Source: Actinomycetota bacterium (GTDB lineage: Bacteria; Actinomycetota; UBA4738). From it: DNA of 5,157 nt. Under the pieces are notes generated by a model. The model saw only the letters and a list, made by a program, of their open reading frames with translations, did no database searches and was not told the DNA's origin. The stretch is from contig VAYC01000157.1 in the NCBI GenBank assembly GCA_005885025.1, positions 1 to 5,157 on the forward strand, written 5' to 3'. Shown piece after piece: positions 1 to 4,681 of the stretch. The translations under genes and the position numbers were made by a program. The stretch's first letter is position 1, and each line of letters opens with the position of its first letter.

Positions 1-1
1 C

Positions 2-658
2 AAGAAGGTGGAGGAGTTCCGCGAGGACGACATGCCCGGGGCGTTCTACCAGCCGGGCACGGCCGACGGCTCGCGGCTGGGCGTGTACTTCGTGAACACC
101 GGCCACCTGGCCGCCCGATACCTCCACCAGACGGCGACGACGAGCTTCCACGAGGCCAACCCGGGCCACCACTTCCAGATCACCATCGAGATGGAGTTCA
201 CCGATCGCCTGCCCCTCCGCCGGTTCGGAGGCTTCCTGGTGGGTGACGCCTTCGTCGAGGGGTGGGGCCTGTACAGCGAGCGGCTGGCAGACGAGATGGG
301 GTTGTTCCTGGACGACTACGAGCGCCTGGGGATGCTCGAGGCGCAGGCCTTCCGGGCATGCCGGCTCATCGTCGACACTGGGATCCACGCACTGGGATGG
401 GACCGGGAACGGGCCGTGCTGCAGATGATGGAGGCCGGGACGTCGCGCCCCGACGCGGAGATCGAGGTCGACCGGTACATCTCCATCCCCGGCCAGGCGC
501 TCGCTTACATGATCGGGCAGCTGGAGATCCAGCGGTGGCGATCCGACGCCGCCGGGCGGGGCACGCCCCTCAAGGAGTTCCACGACCGGTTGATGGCGCT
601 GGGCTCCCTCCCCCTGGGCGTGCTGGAGCGCGAGCTGAAGGACGGGGCGCGCACCTAG
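2..658 (+). CDS. DUF885 family metallopeptidase-like protein, C-terminal part (5' end outside window)
   Basis: The reading frame is open from the left edge to a TAG at 656-658, so about 218 residues are visible. The GTG at 8 is internal, not the true start. DUF885 proteins are usually around 550-600 residues, so this is roughly the last 40%. The family signature HEANPGHH (nt 149-172) is present and is the presumed metal-binding site; note that it is HExxxxHH rather than classical HExxH. Further conserved blocks follow: GDAFVEGWGLYSE, whose Glu (nt 257-259) is a likely third ligand, then IPGQALAYMIGQLEI and the usual ending LPLGVLERELK. The predicted role is a zinc-dependent peptidase or hydrolase, but the family's substrates are largely unknown. 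The C-terminus looks complete and undamaged. Whether a signal peptide exists cannot be seen. The next gene has its own promoter, so this is probably the end of an upstream unit. Confidence 0.9.
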   Translation, partial: KKVEEFREDDMPGAFYQPGTADGSRLGVYFVNTGHLAARYLHQTATTSFHEANPGHHFQITIEMEFTDRLPLRRFGGFLVGDAFVEGWGLYSERLADEMGLFLDDYERLGMLEAQAFRACRLIVDTGIHALGWDRERAVLQMMEAGTSRPDAEIEVDRYISIPGQALAYMIGQLEIQRWRSDAAGRGTPLKEFHDRLMALGSLPLGVLERELKDGART

Positions 659-678
659 CAGCGTGACCGGACGGGTCG

Positions 679-702
679 CCGGCTTCTGCGAAGGGAAGCC
701 GG
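679..702. repeat. Perfect 8-bp inverted repeat (CCGGCTTC / GAAGCCGG)
   Basis: The arms at 679-686 and 695-702 are exact reverse complements, separated by 8 nt. The right arm ends one base before the putative -10 hexamer of the next gene. There are two readings: an operator for a dimeric regulator, or the hairpin of a weak terminator for the DUF885 gene. No U-rich tract follows the right arm (GTAGGCTT), which weakens the terminator reading. The arms are centred 16 nt apart, somewhat more than one helical turn. Confidence 0.5.
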
Positions 703-703
703 G

Positions 704-715
704 TAGGCTTGGCAC
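704..715 (+). promoter_or_regulatory. Putative leaderless promoter -10 element (TAGGCT) before the PLP enzyme gene
   Basis: TAGGCT at 704-709 fits TANNNT and ends exactly 6 nt before the ATG at 716. That spacing would place the transcription start on or next to the start codon. No Shine-Dalgarno sequence lies at the usual distance, which supports leaderless initiation. No convincing -35 is visible about 17 nt upstream, which is common for leaderless actinobacterial promoters. The inverted repeat at 679-702 covers the -35/spacer zone. The same -10-to-start spacing recurs at 3387-3399. Confidence 0.5.
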
Positions 716-1942
716 ATGGGAGAGGGCGAAGGCGGGTCCGGTGGCGATGCCGGCCGCCGGGGTGCGGGATTCTCCACGCGGGCCATCCACGACGGAGACA
801 TCGCCCCGGGAAGCGTGGCGGAACAGCCGGTCTCGCCGCCGGTGTGGCTGACCTCCGATTACCTGTACGAGGGGCTGGAACACTACGCGGACGTCATCAA
901 CGAACGGCGCCCCGGCTACGTGTACGGGCGCTACGGCAACCCGACCCATACCGCGTTGCATCGGGTCCTCGCCTCGCTGGACGGAGCGGAGACGGCCTGG
1001 TCCTTCGGCAGCGGCATGGCGGCGATCCACACCGCGCTGACCTCGCTGCTCCGGGCGGGCGATCACCTGGTGGCGCAGCGGACTATCTACGGGGGAACGT
1101 ATTCGCTGCTCACGAAGGTGTTCCCCGGCTACGGGATCGAGACGAGCTTCGTCCGGCCGGAGCCCGATGAGGTGGCGGAAGCGGTTCGCCCGACGACGAA
1201 AGCGGTGCTGGTCGAGACCCTGGCCAACCCGACCTTCGGCGTGGCCGACATCGCCGCCATCGGCGAGCTCTGTGCGGAGCGGGGAGTACCGCTGGTGGTG
1301 GACAACACCATCGCCACCCCGTACCTCCTTCGTCCCCTCGAGCTTCGCGGAGTGACCCTCACCGCGCATTCGACCACCAAGTACATCGGCGGCCACTCGG
1401 ACCTGATCGGCGGGGCCGTCACGGGCTCCCGCCGGCGGATCGACCCGATCCGCCGGCTGGCGCTGGATCAGGGGACCACGGCCGGCGCCTTCGAGGCCTG
1501 GCTGGCCCTGCGCGGAATACAGACGCTGGTCCTGCGCATGGAACGGCAGTGCGCCACTGCCCTCGAGCTGGCCCGGGCCCTGGCCGCGCACCCCAAGGTC
1601 GCCTCCGTCGGGTACTCGGGCCTGCCCGAGCACCCCGACCACGCCCGCGCCGCCGCGCTCTTCGACGGCGGGAGGTTCGGGGCCATGCTGGCCGTCACGT
1701 TGCGCAGCGGGTACGAAGGGTGGCTCCGAGCCTGCGACGCGCTCAGGCTGGTCCGCGTGGGCTCGTCGTTCGGCAGCCTTCGCTCCCAGGTCTGCCACCC
1801 CGCGACCACCAGCCACCGGCAGCTCGCCGCCGAGGAGCGAGCGGAGGCCGGGATCGAGGATGGCCTCCTGCGCGTCGCCGTGGGCGGCGAGGATGCCTCG
1901 GACCTGGTCGAGGACGTGCTCCAGGCGCTGGACAAGGCATGA
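716..1942 (+). CDS. Cys/Met metabolism PLP-dependent enzyme (transsulfuration family; lyase or homoserine sulfhydrylase)
   Basis: A 408-residue fold-type I PLP enzyme of the family that holds cystathionine gamma-synthase, cystathionine beta-lyase, methionine gamma-lyase and O-acyl-homoserine sulfhydrylases; the length is typical. Visible landmarks: YGRYGNPT with Tyr70/Arg72 (phosphate contact from the neighbouring subunit), GSGMA around 98-102, Tyr125 in YGGTY (stacks on the PLP ring), Asp196 in VDNTIATPY (PLP N1) and Lys222 in STTKYIGGHSD (Schiff-base lysine). The C-terminal substrate loop reads SFGSLRSQVCHPATTSH (351-367). Here Arg356 replaces the Glu usual in gamma-synthase/gamma-lyase members, and HPATTSH recalls sulfhydrylases such as MetZ, so I do not assign one reaction. 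It is cytoplasmic and expected in methionine or cysteine metabolism. The ATG at 716 is chosen for the -10 spacing and because the conserved N-terminus (STRAIHDG) follows. Its stop overlaps the ddl start by 3 nt (ATGA), indicating co-expression. Confidence 0.9.
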   Translation: MGEGEGGSGGDAGRRGAGFSTRAIHDGDIAPGSVAEQPVSPPVWLTSDYLYEGLEHYADVINERRPGYVYGRYGNPTHTALHRVLASLDGAETAWSFGSGMAAIHTALTSLLRAGDHLVAQRTIYGGTYSLLTKVFPGYGIETSFVRPEPDEVAEAVRPTTKAVLVETLANPTFGVADIAAIGELCAERGVPLVVDNTIATPYLLRPLELRGVTLTAHSTTKYIGGHSDLIGGAVTGSRRRIDPIRRLALDQGTTAGAFEAWLALRGIQTLVLRMERQCATALELARALAAHPKVASVGYSGLPEHPDHARAAALFDGGRFGAMLAVTLRSGYEGWLRACDALRLVRVGSSFGSLRSQVCHPATTSHRQLAAEERAEAGIEDGLLRVAVGGEDASDLVEDVLQALDKA

Positions 1943-3063
1943 GCGGCGATCCAGATCGCGGCGGACCGAAACGCCGTGTCGTGGTGGTCTTCGGAGGTCG
2001 CTCCGCCGAGCACGAGGTGTCGGTGGCCTCGGCCCGATCGGTCGTGAACGCGCTGGATCCACGCCGCTACGACGTCCTGCTGATCGGGATCGACAAGCGG
2101 GGGCGCTGGCATCAGCTGCCGGAGCTGCCAGCGGCGCCGAGGGCCGGGGGCGAGCTTCCCGGCGTCACCGGCGAGGAGGGACCCGGGGTCTCCCTGGCCC
2201 GCGACCCGGTTGAGTCTGCCATCGTCAACGAGCAAGGGGAGCGGACCCAGATCGACGTCGTGTTCCCGATCCTCCACGGGCCCTATGGCGAGGACGGGAC
2301 CATCCAGGGGATGCTCGACCTCGCCGGCATCCCCTACGTCGGGGCCGGTGTGCTCGGGTCGGCCCTGGGGATCGACAAGGCCGTCCAGAAGGTCCTGTTC
2401 GTCGCGGCCGGGCTCCCCGTGGTGCCGCACGAGGTCGTCCACGAGCGGGAATGGGAAGAGGACCGTGAGGGCGTCGAGGCTCGGGCGGCCGGGCTGGGCC
2501 TGCCGCTCTTCGTGAAGCCGGCCACGCTGGGGTCGTCGGTCGGCATCACCAAGGTGGGGAACCTCGAAGACCTGCCGGCAGCGATGGAGGAAGCGCTCTC
2601 CTATGCGCGGAAGGCCCTGATCGAGACCTCGATGGAGGGCGCGCGGGAGATCGAGTGCGCCGTCCTGGGCAACGACGACCCGGTAGCCTCCGTCCCCGGC
2701 GAGGTCATCCCCGGCGGGGAGTGGTACGACTACCGCGCAAAGTACATCGAAGAAGGCGCGAAGCTCGAGGTTCCGGCTCGGCTCCCGGAAGAGGTGACCG
2801 AACGGATCCAGCGGATGGCGGTGGCCGCGTTCAGGGCGATCGACGCGTCGGGGATGGCCAGGGTCGATTTCTTCTATCGCCAGCCCGATCAGGTGCTGGT
2901 GAACGAGATCAACACGATCCCCGGGTTCACCACCATCTCGATGTACCCGAAGATGTGGGAGGCCTCCGGGCTCTCGTACCCCGACCTGGTCGACAGGCTC
3001 GTGGAACTCGCCATCGAGCGGCACGAGAAGGAGCAGAAGCGCGGCCGCACGCTTCCTGACTGA
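1939..3063 (+). CDS. ddl: D-alanine--D-alanine ligase
   Basis: A 374-residue ATP-grasp ligase that joins two D-alanines (ATP to ADP + Pi) for the peptidoglycan pentapeptide, in the cytoplasm; the length is normal. N-terminal domain: FGGRSAEHEVS, with Glu26 as the expected D-Ala-1 contact, and HGPYGEDGTIQG at 113-124. ATP-grasp region: Lys193 in LFVKPATLGSSVGI. Omega loop: YDYRAKYIEEGAKLEVPA with Lys268-Tyr269; a Tyr here indicates D-Ala-D-Ala rather than the D-lactate-forming type, which has Phe. Metal ligands: Asp310 in RVDFF and Glu323/Asn325 in NEINTIPGFT. The chosen ATG overlaps the preceding TGA as ATGA and has only a weak Shine-Dalgarno sequence, consistent with translational coupling to the PLP enzyme. 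The frame is open further upstream, but that stretch lies inside the previous gene and has no family similarity. All key residues are intact, so it should be active. Confidence 0.96.
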   Translation: MSGDPDRGGPKRRVVVVFGGRSAEHEVSVASARSVVNALDPRRYDVLLIGIDKRGRWHQLPELPAAPRAGGELPGVTGEEGPGVSLARDPVESAIVNEQGERTQIDVVFPILHGPYGEDGTIQGMLDLAGIPYVGAGVLGSALGIDKAVQKVLFVAAGLPVVPHEVVHEREWEEDREGVEARAAGLGLPLFVKPATLGSSVGITKVGNLEDLPAAMEEALSYARKALIETSMEGAREIECAVLGNDDPVASVPGEVIPGGEWYDYRAKYIEEGAKLEVPARLPEEVTERIQRMAVAAFRAIDASGMARVDFFYRQPDQVLVNEINTIPGFTTISMYPKMWEASGLSYPDLVDRLVELAIERHEKEQKRGRTLPD

Positions 3064-3093
3064 CGCGCGGACGGCGCGGCGGGCGAGCGATCC

Positions 3094-3327
3094 CTACAGG
3101 TGGACGACGGGGCAGGTGAGCGTGCGGGTAATCCCCTCCACGGCCTGGATCTTCGCCACCACCAACTTGCCCAGCTCATCGACGTTGCGCGCCTCGGCGC
3201 GCACGATCACGTCGTAGGGGCCGGTGACGTCCTCGGCGCTGGTGACGCCCTTGATGGCAGCAACCTCCTTGGCCACCTGGGCGGCCTTGCCGACCTCGGT
3301 CTGGATGAGGATGTAGGCGTTGACCAC
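3094..3327 (-). CDS. Stand-alone Lrp/AsnC ligand-binding (RAM) domain protein
   Basis: A 77-residue protein made only of the RAM/ligand-binding half of Lrp/AsnC regulators; the DNA-binding helix-turn-helix half is absent. Visible blocks are MVNAYILIQTEVGKA, then AEDVTGPYDVIVRAEA (the loop at the effector site) and ITRTLTCPVVHL at the end. Such stand-alone RAM proteins assemble as dimers or higher rings and bind amino acids in studied examples; the ligand here is unknown. This length and ending match the actinobacterial type I remember close to ddl and thiL. The start is GTG (complement of 3325-3327) behind a strong purine-rich ribosome site; the stop is TAG (complement of 3094-3096). It is convergent with ddl, 30 nt apart, and divergent from the small basic protein. 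It is a complete small protein, not a truncated regulator. Confidence 0.92.
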   Translation of the reverse strand: MVNAYILIQTEVGKAAQVAKEVAAIKGVTSAEDVTGPYDVIVRAEARNVDELGKLVVAKIQAVEGITRTLTCPVVHL

Positions 3328-3330
3328 GTT

Positions 3331-3340
3331 CCCCTCCCCT
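3331..3340 (-). promoter_or_regulatory. Ribosome binding site for the RAM protein
   Basis: On the minus strand this reads AGGGGAGGGG, ending 3 nt before the GTG; its GGAGG-like core is 5-8 nt away. It decides the GTG start at 3327 and contrasts with the leaderless-looking gene on the opposite side. Confidence 0.7.
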
Positions 3341-3358
3341 GGATCAGTGGTGGTCGGT

Positions 3359-3385
3359 ATCGTAGCGGCCTTTCGCCCGTGTCAC
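3359..3385 (-). promoter_or_regulatory. Putative sigma-70-type promoter for the RAM protein gene
   Basis: On the minus strand, GTGACA (complement of 3380-3385; 5 of 6 matches to TTGACA) is followed by TACGAT (complement of 3359-3364) after a 15-nt spacer. The spacer is shorter than the optimal 17. Transcription would begin near 3351-3352, giving a leader of about 25 nt that includes the ribosome site. Its -35 box lies directly beside the -10 box of the plus-strand promoter at 3387-3392. Confidence 0.4.
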
Positions 3386-3386
3386 A

Positions 3387-3398
3387 TATCCTGAGTCG
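3387..3398 (+). promoter_or_regulatory. Putative leaderless promoter -10 element (TATCCT) before the small basic protein
   Basis: TATCCT at 3387-3392 fits TANNNT and is followed by exactly 6 nt and then GTG at 3399. This is the same geometry as TAGGCT/ATG at 704-716. There is no Shine-Dalgarno sequence before this GTG. No good -35 is visible 16-18 nt upstream. I infer a leaderless transcript reading the small protein, the phosphoribosyltransferase and the membrane protein. Confidence 0.5.
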
Positions 3399-3557
3399 GT
3401 GCCGCGATCTCGCAAGCGCCGCAAGGCCGGCGACCCGCTCGAACCGTACCGCCGGATCCGCAAGCCCATGCCGCCGCCCGAGCAAGTCATTCCGGACAGG
3501 CGGCGGAAGGTCGCCGAGCGCGAGGCCGACCGGGAGTCGAGAGAGGAGGCGCCCTGA
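3399..3557 (+). CDS. Small, highly basic hypothetical protein (52 aa)
   Basis: GTG at 3399, stop TGA at 3555-3557, 52 residues. I count 13 Arg, 4 Lys and 10 Asp/Glu, a net charge of about +7. The N-terminus is a basic cluster (PRSRKRRKAGD), the middle is proline-rich (YRRIRKPMPPPEQVIPDRRRK), and the C-terminus is a charged, probably helical stretch of alternating Glu and Arg (VAEREADRESREEAP). There are no membrane segments and no cysteines. I do not recognise a named family. Nucleic-acid or ribosome association is only a guess from charge. Support for reality: a -10 element 6 nt before the start, codon use like its neighbours, and a stop 4 nt before the phosphoribosyltransferase GTG, whose ribosome site lies inside this gene. 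It is probably the first gene of that unit. Confidence 0.68.
   Translation: MPRSRKRRKAGDPLEPYRRIRKPMPPPEQVIPDRRRKVAEREADRESREEAP
3544..3549 (+). promoter_or_regulatory. Ribosome binding site (AGGAGG) for the phosphoribosyltransferase
   Basis: A perfect AGGAGG lies 12 nt before the GTG at 3562, slightly farther than usual, inside the last codons of the small basic protein. It supports the GTG start over any start farther upstream in that frame. Confidence 0.6.
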
Positions 3558-3561
3558 TCCC

Positions 3562-4212
3562 GTGTTCTTCGGACGAGGGGCCCGGTTCGCCGACCGCGAG
3601 GACGCGGGCGTCCGGCTGGCCGAATCGCTGGCCGATCTCGCCGGCGAGGACGTGGTCGTCCTCGGCATCCCGCGGGGTGGCGTGGAGGTCGCCGAGGTGG
3701 TGGCGCGGGCATTGGGGGTCCCGCTCGACGTCGTCATCCCCAGGAAGCTCGGGGCCCCGGGCAACCCCGAGCTCGGTCTCGGCGCCGTGGCCGAGGACGT
3801 CGAGGTGCTCGACGAGCGGCTCATCCGCCTCCTCAAGGTGAAGGAGGGATACCTGAGGCAGGAGGTGGCGGCGCAGCAGGAGGAGATCCGGCGGCGCGCC
3901 GCGGCGTATCGCCAGGACCGTCCGCCGGTGCCCCTGGAGGGGCGGATCGCCGTCGTGATCGACGACGGGGTGGCCACAGGAGGGACGGCCGTGGCGGCCC
4001 TTCGATGGGCCCGGGCCCGCGGCGCCTCGAAGGTGATCCTGGCGGTCCCCGTGGCCCCGGCCGAGGCGGTCGCCCGGCTGGAACGCGAGGCCGACGAGGT
4101 CCGCGTCCTGGCCACACCCGAACCCTTCTACGCGGTCGGGCAGTGGTACGAGTCCTTCGACCAGGTCTCCGACGACCGGGTCGTCGAGCTCCTGTCCGGC
4201 GCACGGCCGTGA
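3562..4212 (+). CDS. Phosphoribosyltransferase-family protein (COG1926-like, substrate unknown)
   Basis: A 216-residue type I phosphoribosyltransferase fold, of normal length for its group. The N-terminus FADREDAGVRLAESL and the block VVVLGIPRGGVEVA (31-44) are typical of the COG1926 group, as is IPRKLGAPGNPELGLGAVAE. The PRPP-binding loop is clear: VVIDDGVATGGTA, with the acidic pair Asp134-Asp135 and the TGGT turn at 139-142. These proteins should bind PRPP or a phosphoribosylated base, but the group's substrate is not established and some members may be regulatory. It is cytoplasmic. The GTG at 3562 is preferred because the frame farther upstream runs across the small protein and antisense to the RAM gene with no family similarity. 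Neighbours: it starts 4 nt after the small basic protein and its TGA shares one base with the next ATG, so the three genes are probably one unit. Confidence 0.9.
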   Translation: MFFGRGARFADREDAGVRLAESLADLAGEDVVVLGIPRGGVEVAEVVARALGVPLDVVIPRKLGAPGNPELGLGAVAEDVEVLDERLIRLLKVKEGYLRQEVAAQQEEIRRRAAAYRQDRPPVPLEGRIAVVIDDGVATGGTAVAALRWARARGASKVILAVPVAPAEAVARLEREADEVRVLATPEPFYAVGQWYESFDQVSDDRVVELLSGARP

Positions 4213-4568
4213 TGATCCTGGCGGCGGCGTCGTCGTTCCACCAGCCCGCTGCGCCTTCGGTCACGATCCCAGAGATCGTGATCGGGAGCCTCCTCGCGCT
4301 CCTCGGCCTGCGGTCGCTCGTGAAGTGGCTCCGGACGGAGTTCCTCGCCGAGTCATGGCGGGAGCAGGTCCTGTACGCCCTGCACGTGTCGGCCCGGGTC
4401 GGGCTGTGGTTCGCCTTCGCCGGGTTCTTCTTCGGCCTGGCCCTGGTCGAGGACCCGGCGCGGTTCGGCTGGTACCTCCTGGTGCCGATAGGGCTGGCCG
4501 GTGTCCAGCTGGTCACGGCCGTGGTGCTCGGGCAGGGCGTGTCGAGCGACGTGGGCGGGAATGGCTGA
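4212..4568 (+). CDS. Small integral membrane protein, function unknown (118 aa)
   Basis: The ATG at 4212 overlaps the preceding TGA by one base (TGATG), implying translational coupling; a GTG at 4209 is possible but less likely. No separate Shine-Dalgarno sequence is evident. The stop is TGA at 4566-4568. There are probably three hydrophobic segments: about 19-37 (weaker, ending in RSLVKWLR), 62-79 (VGLWFAFAGFFFGLALV) and 86-106 (GWYLLVPIGLAGVQLVTAVVL). The stretch between the first two is charged (RTEFLAESWREQ). The N-terminus is mildly hydrophobic and is not a clear signal peptide. I do not recognise the family. It appears intact. A shared transcript with the phosphoribosyltransferase is likely from the overlap, but the functional link is unknown. 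Confidence 0.75.
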   Translation: MILAAASSFHQPAAPSVTIPEIVIGSLLALLGLRSLVKWLRTEFLAESWREQVLYALHVSARVGLWFAFAGFFFGLALVEDPARFGWYLLVPIGLAGVQLVTAVVLGQGVSSDVGGNG

Positions 4569-4667
4569 TCGATGCCGGGCCCACTCTCCAAGGGTCCGAT
4601 AGCATGTTCGGGCCGCTCTCGGGGAGGGCGGCGGGCGTGGAATCGTAGCGTCGTCTCTGGAACCGCG

Positions 4668-4674
4668 AGGGGAG
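4668..4674 (+). promoter_or_regulatory. Ribosome binding site (AGGGGAG) for the four-helix membrane protein
   Basis: AGGGGAG lies 7 nt before the GTG at 4682, a good spacing. It fixes the GTG as the start, placing the conserved-looking WWVFVHLIGV segment at the N-terminus. Confidence 0.65.
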
Positions 4675-4681
4675 CGCGTCC

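Noticed and set aside
1549..1938. Upstream extension of the Ddl frame inside the PLP enzyme gene
   Set aside because: The translated stretch is Arg/Pro/Gly-rich shadow sequence. The known Ddl N-terminus begins right after the ATG at 1939.
1468..3024. Long minus-strand open frame (518 codons) antisense to the PLP enzyme and ddl
   Set aside because: It is rich in Arg, Gly, Pro, Asp and His with no recognisable motif. It is a by-product of high-GC coding on the other strand, where two clear enzyme genes lie.
3064..3078. Possible terminator hairpin between convergent ddl and the RAM gene (CGCGC, 5-nt loop, GCGCG)
   Set aside because: The stem is only 5 bp, the region is uniformly G/C so such matches are expected by chance, and no T tract follows on either strand.
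3100..3561. Upstream extension of the phosphoribosyltransferase frame to an ATG at 3100
   Set aside because: It would run antisense through the RAM gene and out of frame through the small basic protein, has no family similarity, and the AGGAGG supports the GTG at 3562.
3207..4115. Minus-strand open frame of 302 codons, and another at 3833-4897 of 354 codons
   Set aside because: Both are low-complexity (Ser/Arg/Thr/Pro-rich) and antisense to the phosphoribosyltransferase and membrane genes, with no family features. They are GC-driven shadows.
4604..4648. 14-codon ORF (MFGPLSGRAAGVES) in the gap before the DUF2269-like gene, with AAGGG 9 nt upstream and a TAGCAT -10-like box at 4600-4605
   Set aside because: Too short to distinguish from chance. 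The -10-like box overlaps the ATG and has no -35, and no regulatory amino-acid run or attenuator structure is visible. Apart from this and the ribosome site, I see nothing clear in 4569-4681.
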